64,000 bases of DNA from Haloplanus natans DSM 17983 (GTDB taxonomy: Archaea > Halobacteriota > Halobacteria > Halobacteriales > Haloferacaceae): positions 558,001 to 622,000 of the forward strand of contig NZ_KE386573.1 in NCBI RefSeq assembly GCF_000427685.1, written 5' to 3'. This document shows positions 8,282-16,295 of the stretch, one piece after another; position 1 is the stretch's first letter; every line of letters starts with the position of its first letter. The position numbers and the translations under genes were made by a program. The notes under the pieces are model-generated. The model was given only the letters and a program-made list of their open reading frames with translations. It had not been told where the DNA came from and searched no databases.

Positions 8282-9886
8282 GTGATAGTGAGTATATCTG
8301 TGGTACGCCGCTTCATCTCAGAAAGAGAGTTGGCCGAAACGTACGGCCCGAATAAAGGATGGCAGACGGTTGAACAGTACCGAGAGGCACATCGACTTCG
8401 CAAGGAGAACCCGGATTTAGCCCGAGCCGAAATCGCTCGAAGAGTAGACCGTCCGGCAAGCGCAGTTCGTGGATGGTTGGTGGAAGACAAGACGCCGAAG
8501 CCGGTAAAGGCATTAAATGAAGCCCATCAGCGGGGATGGATTGATATAGAACCCACATCAGAACAATTCAGAGCAATTAATCAACTCGTAGCGTGGATCT
8601 TCTCGGGAGGAGGCGTTGCGGAACGCGCTTTTACACCTCACTTCTCCGTGGATGATTCACTCACGCTATCGACTGTTTCTCAACTTTTGCGATGGGTTGA
8701 TCTAACATATCGAATCGATAGTGATCGGCCAGAACGTGGAACTGTTGTCATCCCGCGTCAAGCAGCATCGGTGTTTGGACGGGTACTGTATGTCCTTGGT
8801 GTACCGAGGGGAGTCAAAGCTCATAAACAGAAATTAGGATTACCGGAGTATTTGACCACGCTCGCTGAGGAACATCAGCGAGATTTCTTAAGAGTGTATG
8901 TACTGAACCGTGGACGAGACCTCCGCAAAAATAACATCACGGGAACGTACTTACACAGCCTCCGATCCGAAACGTTCTGTGAAGAAATCAAAAATTTAAT
9001 CGAGTCTGTAACGGAAGGGACAGCGACTGTTGGAAGTAAGAAAGAGGTATGGATCTCAGCCAACTCAGTTCGTGACCTTGCTGGAGGCAGGCCAGTTCGT
9101 CCAGCAATAGCCACGGGGGTAGCCTTTGGTTCGCTCACTCCTCCGACTGAACGCGCTTTTGCTTCTACTTACAGAGTAGGCAAGAACCCTGGAGGCTATC
9201 GATATCTTCACTTGTATGAACAAGTGAGTGAAAGTGACGAGACCGGGTATAAATTAATGAAGCAAATCGATGATCTCAAACTGTCATCGATACAAAGCTG
9301 GGGTCAAGGTAGCCGACCGTATGTAAAAAATGGGACGGAGGCTGTACGCGAACTTGGATGGATTACTCCCACAGCAGAGGGAAAAACTGCGCTTGCACTC
9401 ACCTCATTAGTTGCGTGGGTGTTCGCGCGCGGATCAATTCGTTCGGATAGTCATTACCCTGTGTTCAGCATTAACTCTTGTGACCACCGAACATCTTTTG
9501 AAGAAATTGCTGATACGCTGAATCTTTCATATGAGATTATCCGTGAGGATGACCCTGATCGTGCTGGTGAGGCTCGTCCAACTGACAATAGCTCCGTTCT
9601 TGGACGGCTACTCTCGGTTCTCGGAGCTCCATTAGGAAAAAAGAGTGAACTTACGCACTTTCCGCCAGCGTATCTATATTATTACCCCAGACACGCTCGC
9701 CGATTTGTCGAAACGTGGTGCATACACTATGCTAATAGAGATGGTAAATTAACAATAACTATCCCACCTCGGCTAGGGGAACGATTTGCAGATGGGCTTG
9801 AGATTCTTCTGACTGAACAGTTATGTTGGCAGACCACTCGAACAGGAAAACGTGAATTTGAGACGATTAGAGACGGTAACAACTAA
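8282..9886 (+). CDS. HTH protein with two degenerate LAGLIDADG-like domains
   Basis: This is a 534-residue protein from a GTG start at 8282. Residues about 40-65 (ARAEIARRVDRPASAVRGWL) form a helix-turn-helix. Two similar halves follow, near residues 90-265 and 365-530. Each opens with a LAGLIDADG-like helix (NQLVAWIFSGGGV; TSLVAWVFARGSI) and has a second one after a conserved stretch (VLYVLGVPRGVKAHKQKLGL then FLRVYVLNRG; LLSVLGAPLGKKSELTHFPP then FVETWCIHYANRDG). The order matches homing-endonuclease lobes, but the catalytic acidic residue at the helix end is missing in at least three of four motifs. It is therefore probably a DNA-binding protein derived from a homing enzyme. The DNA is visibly lower in GC than all neighbours, suggesting transfer. 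It is divergent from the S-layer gene. An active nuclease remains possible. Confidence 0.7.
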   Translation: MIVSISVVRRFISERELAETYGPNKGWQTVEQYREAHRLRKENPDLARAEIARRVDRPASAVRGWLVEDKTPKPVKALNEAHQRGWIDIEPTSEQFRAINQLVAWIFSGGGVAERAFTPHFSVDDSLTLSTVSQLLRWVDLTYRIDSDRPERGTVVIPRQAASVFGRVLYVLGVPRGVKAHKQKLGLPEYLTTLAEEHQRDFLRVYVLNRGRDLRKNNITGTYLHSLRSETFCEEIKNLIESVTEGTATVGSKKEVWISANSVRDLAGGRPVRPAIATGVAFGSLTPPTERAFASTYRVGKNPGGYRYLHLYEQVSESDETGYKLMKQIDDLKLSSIQSWGQGSRPYVKNGTEAVRELGWITPTAEGKTALALTSLVAWVFARGSIRSDSHYPVFSINSCDHRTSFEEIADTLNLSYEIIREDDPDRAGEARPTDNSSVLGRLLSVLGAPLGKKSELTHFPPAYLYYYPRHARRFVETWCIHYANRDGKLTITIPPRLGERFADGLEILLTEQLCWQTTRTGKREFETIRDGNN

Positions 9887-9911
9887 TCCTTTACCAATAT
9901 ACGTCTGTTAT

Positions 9912-10250
9912 TTATCCGAATCCAGCCCACCAACCTGGTCGAACCTTATCCGGCGGTCTCGTCCTTGGAGCCGGCCGTCGCAACTCTGCGTTCACTTCGC
10001 CCTCCAGATACAACTCACCCCACGTCGTGATCTCGTAGTGATTGTCTAGCTCTCTCCGCTCGTACACATCAACGAAGCCAGCCTCAACGAGCATCCAGCA
10101 CCGCCGTTCGATCCACCGTCGTTTGTTCCGCATCCCCGCCTCGAGCGCGATCTCCCACGCGCTCGCCTTGGAAACGTCGGCAAGAAATTCGAGTATCCGA
10201 TCATCGGTGAACTGCATCCAGCACCCGCTCCGGCGAATCACGTCGCTCAT
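9912..10250 (-). CDS. Winged-helix repressor-like protein (phiH1 repressor type)
   Basis: This 112-residue protein opens with MSDVIRRSGCWMQFTDDRIL, then EFLADVSKASAWEIALEAGM, a helix-turn-helix start, and a wing (VDVYERRELDNHYEITTWGE). Short proteins beginning W-M-x-x-x-D-D-R-I/L-E are the phiH1-repressor-like winged-helix family, common in haloarchaeal viruses and integrated elements. The C-terminal tail is Pro/Arg rich (RRPAPRTRPPDK). Its ATG lies one base past the stop of the paralogous gene upstream, so the two are co-transcribed. They are probably regulators of the adjacent integration module. Confidence 0.8.
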   Translation of the reverse strand: MSDVIRRSGCWMQFTDDRILEFLADVSKASAWEIALEAGMRNKRRWIERRCWMLVEAGFVDVYERRELDNHYEITTWGELYLEGEVNAELRRPAPRTRPPDKVRPGWWAGFG

Positions 10251-10251
10251 G

Positions 10252-10542
10252 CTACGCCTGAGCCTTCCCGTTCCCGTTTTCGCTCTTGTCGGTGAGTTCC
10301 TCAGCGTTCAGCTCTTCATCCAGGTAGGCTTGACCCTCTTGTGTGATCGTATAGACTCCGTTCGGTAGACGGTTGAGGAGGCCGTGGTCGGCGAGTTTGG
10401 AAAGCCGGCGAGAAATCTGAGCGTTGCTAATATGCACGTAGCCACTGTCTTCGGCTGTTTTTGGAGATATATGCCCCTCCGAACGGGCGAGTTCCAATAG
10501 ACGGTCATCCCATAGTACCATCCACGGAGCGGATTTCCTCAT
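10252..10542 (-). CDS. Winged-helix repressor-like protein (phiH1 repressor type), paralogue
   Basis: The 96-residue product begins MRKSAPWMVLWDDRLLELAR and continues with a helix-turn-helix (SNAQISRRLSKLADHGLLNR) and a wing (GVYTITQEGQAYLDEEL). It belongs to the same winged-helix family as the gene behind it and shares the opening W-M-x-x-x-D-D-R-L/I-L/E signature, so the pair looks like a tandem duplication that has diverged. The pair is divergent from the integrase operon, which is the usual arrangement of repressor and integrase in temperate elements. Which promoters it controls is not visible. Confidence 0.82.
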   Translation of the reverse strand: MRKSAPWMVLWDDRLLELARSEGHISPKTAEDSGYVHISNAQISRRLSKLADHGLLNRLPNGVYTITQEGQAYLDEELNAEELTDKSENGNGKAQA

Positions 10543-10756
10543 TGATATTGTGCTAACACACTCGCCTCTCTTTTTCCATTGATTACTGTATTAGAATTGC
10601 ACTACTAATCTAATAATGCGTCGTTACATTTATGCAGAGAAAGTGTGCAAGTGTTGGTGCGGACCGACGCGAGACTCTGTTGGCACTTTGTGAATCAGTT
10701 GGTGACGCGGGCGGTGGAACCAGCACCACCCGCGCTACGGTTCCGCGATCAGAACG

Positions 10757-10939
10757 ATGATCGGAACCTCTGCGGGATCTACCTCCCGCACGACCGACGA
10801 GGTAACGCATTCAAATAGTCCTGACGACGGCAGTTGCACGTTCTGCACTGCCGACGCCGAGGGGTACGACGCTCGGGCCGAGGCTCCCTCCTGTCGCCGG
10901 TGTGCGGCCGCCCACTCTGCCGGAGGTGCATCGGAGTGA
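10757..10939 (+). CDS. Small Cys-pair (zinc-ribbon-like) protein of the integrase operon
   Basis: This is a 60-residue protein. It has a CTFC pair near residue 27 and a CRRC pair near residue 46, a spacing that suits a zinc ribbon. The flanks are Ser/Thr and Ala rich. Its stop overlaps the GTG start of the next gene as GTGA, making it the first gene of a four-gene overlapping operon that ends with the integrase. The family is not recognised. Confidence 0.6.
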   Translation: MIGTSAGSTSRTTDEVTHSNSPDDGSCTFCTADAEGYDARAEAPSCRRCAAAHSAGGASE

Positions 10940-11259
10940 TCGACACCGACGAACTCTCCGAGGAAGAGATCAGCGCCGTCGTCAACACCCGGATGTTTCA
11001 GAAGGCCCTCGCCTACCGGCGGCTCGCCGATGGGATCGGTGTCCTCGAGGATGAAGACCAAGTGTTCGAATCGCTCGTCACGTCGATCACGAAACAGCAC
11101 ACCTCGGTGACGACCGAAGCCTCTACGCGGGAGTTCTTCCGGCTGTTCCGCGAGGAAGTCGAGACGTTCACCGAGGAGCTGGCGGACGAGGAGCAAAACG
11201 GCGGCGATGCTGGCGATTTGCGCGATCTCGTCACCGAAGACGGGAGGGGTTCGCGGTGA
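10936..11259 (+). CDS. Small acidic protein of the integrase operon
   Basis: I chose the GTG at 10936, overlapping the previous stop, and not the upstream start in the same frame, which reads as Arg/Cys-rich noise over the preceding gene. The 107-residue product is acidic and mostly helical (SEEEISAVVNTRMFQKALAY, then FFRLFREEVETFTEELADEE). In the pleolipovirus SNJ2, two small proteins co-transcribed with the integrase are needed for integration. This protein and the next are positional candidates for such accessory factors. Homology is not established here. Confidence 0.65.
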   Translation: MIDTDELSEEEISAVVNTRMFQKALAYRRLADGIGVLEDEDQVFESLVTSITKQHTSVTTEASTREFFRLFREEVETFTEELADEEQNGGDAGDLRDLVTEDGRGSR

Positions 11260-11444
11260 TCGACGCCGAGCCCTTCGCCTCTTTCGACAACGGAGTGGCG
11301 TGGTACTACGAGTCCGACGACGCCGACTCGGTACGCTACGAGGGTACTGTGGAGCTATATTCGGGGTGGGTTCGGCTCGTCGATCCGCTCGGTATCTCGA
11401 CGTGGGTTCCGCGCGAGCGCGTTGAGCAGGTGCACGAACGATGA
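11256..11444 (+). CDS. Small acidic protein immediately before the integrase
   Basis: This 62-residue protein starts with a GTG that overlaps the previous stop (GTGA), and its own stop overlaps the integrase start (ATGA). The sequence (YEGTVELYSGWVRLVDPLGI, STWVPRERVEQVHER) looks like a small all-beta fold. No named family is recognised. Strict overlap on both sides indicates co-translation with the integrase. It is the second candidate for an integration accessory protein. Confidence 0.68.
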   Translation: MIDAEPFASFDNGVAWYYESDDADSVRYEGTVELYSGWVRLVDPLGISTWVPRERVEQVHER

Positions 11445-12499
11445 GCGACGGACCGACCGACCTTTCGCCCCGTGAGGCGGCGAAGCGGTATCTGGACCGG
11501 CGCCGTCGGGAGCTCACCGACGAGTCCGTGGACTCGTACTACTATCGGCTGAAACTCTGGTGGGAATGGTGTGAGCGGGAGGGGATCACCTCCGTCCAGA
11601 ATCTGACCGGCTGGACGTTCGAGCTGTACGAAGGCTACCGCTCCGGACTCGGTGTCGCTACGAGTACGCTCCACGGGGAAATGGAGACGCTCCAGCAGCT
11701 CGTGGAGTACCTCGAGCGGATCGGCGCCGTGGAGGAAGGGCTCGCCGAGAAGGTGAACGTTCCCGAGGTGCCGGAAGACGAGAAGTCACGGGATACGAAG
11801 CTCGAGACGGGCCGGGCAATCGGCCTGATCAAACACTACCGGGAGAGCTCGGAACTCTACGGAACGCGGTTCCACGCGCTCCTCGAGCTGGCGTGGCACA
11901 CGGCCGCCCGCTTGGGCGCGCTTCGCGCGCTTGATCTACGCGATTACCATCCCGGTGAGGGATTTGTGGAGTTCGTCCACCGAGCAGAGACGAGTACGCC
12001 ACTCAAAAACAAGCTGAAAGGCGAGCGGACTGTCGCTCTCCGGGAGCCGGTCTGTGAGACGCTGAACGCGTACATCCGGCACCACCGTCGGGACGCACAC
12101 GACGACGCCGGTCGTGAACCGCTGTTCGCCTCGTTTCAGGGGAACCGCCCATCTACGGGTACGCTTCGGACGTGGATGTACCGGGCCACTCAGCCATGTA
12201 TGCGCGGCTCCTGCCCTCACGGGATGAATCCGGCCACCTGCGACTATCGATCTCATAATCAAGCGAGCCAGTGCCCGTCCGTCCGAGCACCTCACCACGT
12301 CCGGACTGGCTCGCTGACGTGGCACCGAGATCGTGGTGTCCCGAAGGAAGTCACCGCCGAGCGAGCGAACGCGTCCACTCGCGTGATCGACCGATACTAC
12401 GACAAAGCGACTCAGCGCGAGCGGATGGAACTGCGCCGACGACCGCACCTGGACAAACTATCACTTGACGATGATATCGATTCGGAAACGGATGAGTAG
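11441..12499 (+). CDS. Tyrosine recombinase (SNJ2-type integrase candidate)
   Basis: This is a 352-residue site-specific recombinase. The N-terminal helical core-binding domain covers residues 10-115 (AAKRYLDRRRRELTDESVDS). The catalytic domain has Arg157 (TAARLGALRALDLRD), a Lys in the beta-hairpin (TPLKNKLKGERTVAL), His285-x-x-Arg288 (PHHVRTGSLTWH), His295, and the nucleophile Tyr at 319/320 (VIDRYYDK). Between Lys and His lies an insertion with four Cys (253, 258, 267, 278), probably a zinc site, a feature I associate with haloarchaeal integrases. An operon of small overlapping genes ahead of it matches the integration module of pleolipovirus SNJ2. The gene ends about 570 bases before the CRISPR array. 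No tRNA gene serving as attachment site is visible near it. Confidence 0.9.
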   Translation: MSDGPTDLSPREAAKRYLDRRRRELTDESVDSYYYRLKLWWEWCEREGITSVQNLTGWTFELYEGYRSGLGVATSTLHGEMETLQQLVEYLERIGAVEEGLAEKVNVPEVPEDEKSRDTKLETGRAIGLIKHYRESSELYGTRFHALLELAWHTAARLGALRALDLRDYHPGEGFVEFVHRAETSTPLKNKLKGERTVALREPVCETLNAYIRHHRRDAHDDAGREPLFASFQGNRPSTGTLRTWMYRATQPCMRGSCPHGMNPATCDYRSHNQASQCPSVRAPHHVRTGSLTWHRDRGVPKEVTAERANASTRVIDRYYDKATQRERMELRRRPHLDKLSLDDDIDSETDE

Positions 12500-12870
12500 C
12501 GTACGTCAGATGGTCGGATTTGCCGCCTGTTGCATCCCGGGCGGTCCCATTCATTTATTACGGAATTAGCCCCTGAGGCGCGCGTTCGGGGCTCTCGTAC
12601 CACGATCCGCGAGCGGTCGCTGGAGGTGGTCGGGATGAACCGTGTCCTCGAGCTCAATCCACCGACTTGCTCTCTCTGCCCTCTCGAAAGGGAACAAATA
12701 ATGACTGGTTGCCATGTGGCCCGAGCCGGTGAGGTGGTGACAGGAGAGCAAGACCTGGGTTAGACACCCTTCGGGGTCGACTGAGCTCCCCGTCCTTCCG
12801 TCGAGAATTGCGGCTCAATCAGCCTGGGATGTCGGCAGGTCGAACAAAATTTCACACCCCACTAAGCGAG
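12500..12870. other. Gene-free stretch between integrase and CRISPR leader
   Basis: I see no credible gene, tRNA or tRNA fragment in these 370 bases. Two weak hairpins are present: GCCCC...GGGGC around 12570-12595 and GACACCCTTCGGGGTC around 12764-12779. If the integrase belongs to an element inserted here, one attachment site should fall in or close to this stretch, but a single junction cannot be recognised without the partner repeat. Confidence 0.4.
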
Positions 12871-13071
12871 CGCATACATTTGGGCATGGACGCATCACTC
12901 ACGGCTCCAGCCGGACCTGAATGCGACTACATCGAAATATACGAATCCGATCGCCAGATCTGTGTGCCCTATCAGTCGACCCCCCCGGGGGTTCGGAGGT
13001 TACTGGAGGTCGACGGAAATTACTTGAGCCAGGCAGCAGATATTGGGTCTGTGTGCCCGAAATTGGGCATG
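12871..13071 (+). promoter_or_regulatory. CRISPR leader
   Basis: This is the non-coding stretch directly before the first intact repeat. The opposite end of the array carries the decayed repeat, so the leader and the youngest spacers are on this side and transcription runs to the right. It has a moderately AT-rich part and, next to the array, a near-duplicated word (ATTGGGTCTGTGTGCCC and AAATTGGGCATG), which may serve as the promoter-proximal or integration motif. A short frame that crosses the leader into the first repeat is not considered a gene. Confidence 0.6.
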
Positions 13072-14607
13072 GTTACAGACGGACCCTTGTGGGGTTGAAG
13101 CATCTCAGCGTTACAGATGGCGTAGGCTCGCGACTCGGTTACAGACGGACCCTTGTGGGGTTGAAGCACCTAGCCTAATCAGTCTAATGCAATATGCACG
13201 TTCGTTACAGACGGACCCTTGTGGGGTTGAAGCTCGGTTCGAGATCGTGACGACAGCGCCCACGCGTGCGTTACAGACGGACCCTTGTGGGGTTGAAGCG
13301 ACGAGTCCTGCGACGGCAAGGCGATCCCCGACAGCGTTACAGACGGACCCTTGTGGGGTTGAAGCTTTGGCGACAACACGACGGTGAGGCGGTCCGATGA
13401 GTTACAGACGGACCCTTGTGGGGTTGAAGCTTCTAACCAATCATCTACGTCGGCTTCCCGCCAAGTTACAGACGGACCCTTGTGGGGTTGAAGCGAGGTA
13501 AAGTCGACGGTGAAGGCGTACGAGGGAGAGTTACAGACGGACCCTTGTGGGGTTGAAGCGTCGAGGAGGTCGTCCGCTTCCTGCGGCAGTGGCACGGTTA
13601 CAGACGGACCCTTGTGGGGTTGAAGCATCACGACATTGGCTGTGTAGACCGACGCGTCGGTTACAGACGGACCCTTGTGGGGTTGAAGCGCGACGGGCGC
13701 CACTATCGGATTCGCGTCCCGGAGGGGTTACAGACGGACCCTTGTGGGGTTGAAGCCGACCGCGAGTGGTGGGGGCAACTCCCGCGCTGGTGTTACAGAC
13801 GGACCCTTGTGGGGTTGAAGCCGGTCACGTCGACCCTCCTCCGAGCGTCGACTGATTGTTACAGACGGACCCTTGTGGGGTTGAAGCCGCACGAAGTCGG
13901 GCGCGCCGATCTCCTCCCAGAGCGTTACAGACGGACCCTTGTGGGGTTGAAGCCGTCTTCGACTGGTGCTCGCGTAGGTTGAACTCCTCGTTACAGACGG
14001 ACCCTTGTGGGGTTGAAGCAATCAGTTCGACGACGCGGTCCGCGTCGCCTTCGAGTTACAGACGGACCCTTGTGGGGTTGAAGCTCCGCGATGAGGATGT
14101 CCATGTCGTCGTACCCCTCGGTTACAGACGGACCCTTGTGGGGTTGAAGCGGTGTCGAGTCGTTGGGAGCCGTATCGTAGCCGTTGTTACAGACGGACCC
14201 TTGTGGGGTTGAAGCAGGACGCGATGAGCGATGGGGAACTCCCGTTTGACGTTACAGACGGACCCTTGTGGGGTTGAAGCACCCGGTTGTCGAGGTTTTC
14301 GAGGAACGCTCGAATCGTTACAGACGGACCCTTGTGGGGTTGAAGCGTCGGCACGAATCCCGAGTACGCGGATGTCCCAGCGTTACAGACGGACCCTTGT
14401 GGGGTTGAAGCGGCCTCGGCGCGCTGGCGGAGGTAGTCCTCGATATCGTTACAGACGGACCCTTGTGGGGTTGAAGCACGCTCGTCGAGCCACTCCATCA
14501 CCTTCGCGCGGGTTACAGACGGACCCTTGTGGGGTTGAAGCAGCGTCTCGCCGAAGCCGATCACGAGATCAAGTCCGGTTGCAGATGGACCCCGTCTCGA
14601 TCCGGGT
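13072..14607 (+). CRISPR. CRISPR array, 23 intact 30-bp repeats plus one decayed terminal repeat
   Basis: The repeats are identical, starting GTTACAGACG and ending GGGGTTGAAGC, 30 bases each. They begin at 13072, 13138, 13204, 13270, 13336, 13401, 13465, 13530, 13597, 13660, 13727, 13792, 13858, 13924, 13990, 14055, 14121, 14186, 14251, 14317, 14382, 14448 and 14512. The 23 spacers are 33-37 bases, mostly 35-36. A last copy at 14578 keeps only its first half (GTTGCAGATGGACCC) and marks the old end. The sequence is the haloarchaeal type I-B class, whose 8-base crRNA handle is the end of the repeat. No cas gene lies within the window, so processing and interference must depend on genes elsewhere. 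Several spacers read like conserved protein-coding DNA, as expected of viral targets. Confidence 0.97.
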
Positions 14608-14656
14608 GGTCGACGCGGAAGACAAGTGCTTTCTTCGCCTGCCCCGAGGTTGGGTC

Positions 14657-14848
14657 ATGCGCCTCCGCTCGTTGCTCGAACGGATTCCGTGGTGGGGGTA
14701 CGGCGCCGTCGGCGTTCTGTATCTTTCCCTCCTTGCCGTTCGGCTGTTCGAGGGGTCGTTGCTCTCTACACCCGGACTGATCGTTCGGCTCTTGCTCGGC
14801 TGGTGGCTCGTCCTCGTGGGCTACCTGAAATACTACGGCTACGTCTGA
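14657..14848 (+). CDS. Small two-segment membrane protein
   Basis: This 63-residue protein begins MRLRSLLERIPWWGYGAVGV. It has two hydrophobic segments (YGAVGVLYLSLLAVRL; LIVRLLLGWWLVLVGYL) and aromatic residues at the ends. An upstream ATG at 14585 lies inside the decayed CRISPR repeat and would add 24 polar residues, so I prefer the internal start, which opens with a basic residue run ahead of the first segment. The family is not recognised. Confidence 0.6.
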   Translation: MRLRSLLERIPWWGYGAVGVLYLSLLAVRLFEGSLLSTPGLIVRLLLGWWLVLVGYLKYYGYV

Positions 14849-14888
14849 TCGAAAACGATTATGTACCCGTCCGTCGAGTCGGGAACCG

Positions 14889-15449
14889 ATGCCCTCCAGT
14901 CGATTGCCCACCCTCCTCGTGAGCGTCGTCGCCGCGTGTTCGCTCGCCGGCGTCGCCGCCGCACAGCCGGAGATGGGGTCCGAATTCGGTCTCGCCGCGC
15001 GTACCGCCCTCCGATTCGTCGTCGTCCTCGCGATCAACCTCGTTCTCGGCGGGGCGTTGCTCCTCCTCGCGCCGGCGTACGCCCGGCGGATGGTGGCCGC
15101 CATCCGCGAGGACACCGGCGGCGCCTTCCTCTGGGGCCTGCTCGTCGGCATCGCCGTCCCCATCGCGCTCGTGTTGATCGCCATCACGATCATCGGTCTG
15201 GTACTCACGATTCCGGGCCTGATCGTGCTGTTTTTTCTCGGCTTGATCGGTAACGCGGTCACCGTCTGCTGGGTCGGCGGACGCCTGACCGGGCGCGACG
15301 ACCCCGATGGGGTCGCCGTCGGCACCGGCGCCGTGGCCCTCGCCGTGGTGGGTGCCGTCCCCATTCTGGGGAACCTCGTGACGACGCTGCTCGGCTTCTT
15401 CGGCCTCGGCGTCGTCGGGCGTGATCTCTACCGCTCCTGGCAGGACTAG
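14889..15449 (+). CDS. Multi-pass membrane protein with signal peptide
   Basis: This is a 186-residue protein. It starts with a cleavable-looking signal (LPTLLVSVVAACSLAGVAAA, then QPEMGSE), followed by about four long hydrophobic segments near residues 42-65, 83-103, 105-125 and 143-175. Gly-rich turns and conserved-looking pairs (IPGLIVLFFLGLIGNAV, PILGNLVTTLLGFFGLG) resemble the C-terminal membrane domain found in archaeal and bacterial polymer-forming (bactofilin-like) membrane proteins. The function is unknown. It is followed after 33 bases by an alpha/beta hydrolase gene in the same direction. Confidence 0.75.
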   Translation: MPSSRLPTLLVSVVAACSLAGVAAAQPEMGSEFGLAARTALRFVVVLAINLVLGGALLLLAPAYARRMVAAIREDTGGAFLWGLLVGIAVPIALVLIAITIIGLVLTIPGLIVLFFLGLIGNAVTVCWVGGRLTGRDDPDGVAVGTGAVALAVVGAVPILGNLVTTLLGFFGLGVVGRDLYRSWQD

Positions 15450-15482
15450 GATGTTTTAGTCACCCGCCCACGACCCGGCCGT

Positions 15483-16295
15483 ATGCGATCACGAACGGTC
15501 ACCGGCGGCGGTGGGGTCGAGATTCACGTCGAGGAGCACGGGCCGCGGGACGCCCACCCGATCCTCCTGATCCACGGCTTCTCGCAGTCCCGTCTCGCGT
15601 GGACGCCCCAGTTCGAGTCGACACTCGCCGACGACTACCGCCTCGTCGCCATGGACTGTCGGGGCCACGGGTCGTCGGGGACGCCGGCCGACCCGGACGC
15701 CTACCGCGATTCGGCCCTCTGGGCCGACGACGTGCGCGCCGTCGTAGAGGGGTTGGACGCCCCCACCCTCGTCGGCTGGTCGTATGGCGGCCTCGTCGTC
15801 TCGGATTACCTCGCCACCCACGGCGACGACGCGGTTTCGGGCGTCGTCCTCGTCGACGGTATCACGGAGAAGGGGACCGCCGACGCCGATCGGTTCGCGG
15901 GCGAGCGGTTCGTCGCCCTCGATCCGGGCTTCCGGTCGACCGACGCCGCGGAGAGCGTCGCCGCCCTCGACGCCTTCGTCGACCTCTGTGTCGCGTGTGC
16001 TCTCGACGACGCGGATCGGTACCGGATGCTCGGCTACAACGTCGCCGTCCCGCCGTTCGTCCGCGCGGCGATGCAGGACCGGACGGTCGAACACGAGACG
16101 GCCCTGGCCGCAATCGAGACGACGGTCCTGTTGCTTCACGGCACGGCCGACGCTGTAGTCCGACCGGCCGCGGCACGAAAGCACGCCGACCTGTTCCCGA
16201 ACGCGACGCTCGAACTGTACGATGGCGTCGGTCACTCGCCGTTTTTCGAGACACCGGATCGATTCGAGGCGGACCTGCGCGCGTTCGTCGAGTAG
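15483..16295 (+). CDS. Alpha/beta-hydrolase fold enzyme
   Basis: This 270-residue protein has the full hydrolase pattern. It has the HGFSQSRLAW oxyanion loop, the nucleophile elbow GWSYGG (Ser near residue 101), the acid in HGTADAVV, and the His in GVGHSPFFETPDRF close to the C-terminus. The type is that of the haloperoxidase/esterase/epoxide-hydrolase group, and the substrate cannot be read from sequence. The ATG at 15481-15485 follows a haloarchaeal-type spacer and fits the family start (MRSRTVTGGGGVEIHVEEHG). It converges on the minus-strand zinc-finger gene with no gap between the stop codons. Confidence 0.88.
   Translation: MRSRTVTGGGGVEIHVEEHGPRDAHPILLIHGFSQSRLAWTPQFESTLADDYRLVAMDCRGHGSSGTPADPDAYRDSALWADDVRAVVEGLDAPTLVGWSYGGLVVSDYLATHGDDAVSGVVLVDGITEKGTADADRFAGERFVALDPGFRSTDAAESVAALDAFVDLCVACALDDADRYRMLGYNVAVPPFVRAAMQDRTVEHETALAAIETTVLLLHGTADAVVRPAAARKHADLFPNATLELYDGVGHSPFFETPDRFEADLRAFVE

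Noticed and set aside
12500-12800. Possible tRNA or tRNA 3' fragment as attachment site
   Set aside because: Candidate T-arm-like words do not pair, and no acceptor stem could be completed.
12808-13098. 96-residue frame through the CRISPR leader
   Set aside because: It ends inside the first repeat, has no family and lies where the leader must be.
13102-14577. Self-targeting spacers against the left-edge operon
   Set aside because: By eye I found no spacer matching elsewhere in the window. A computed search on both strands would be needed to exclude it.
13043-14584. Long open frames across the CRISPR array on both strands
   Set aside because: They only repeat the translation of the 30-base repeat (LQTDPCGVEA and its counterparts) with spacer-coded filler.
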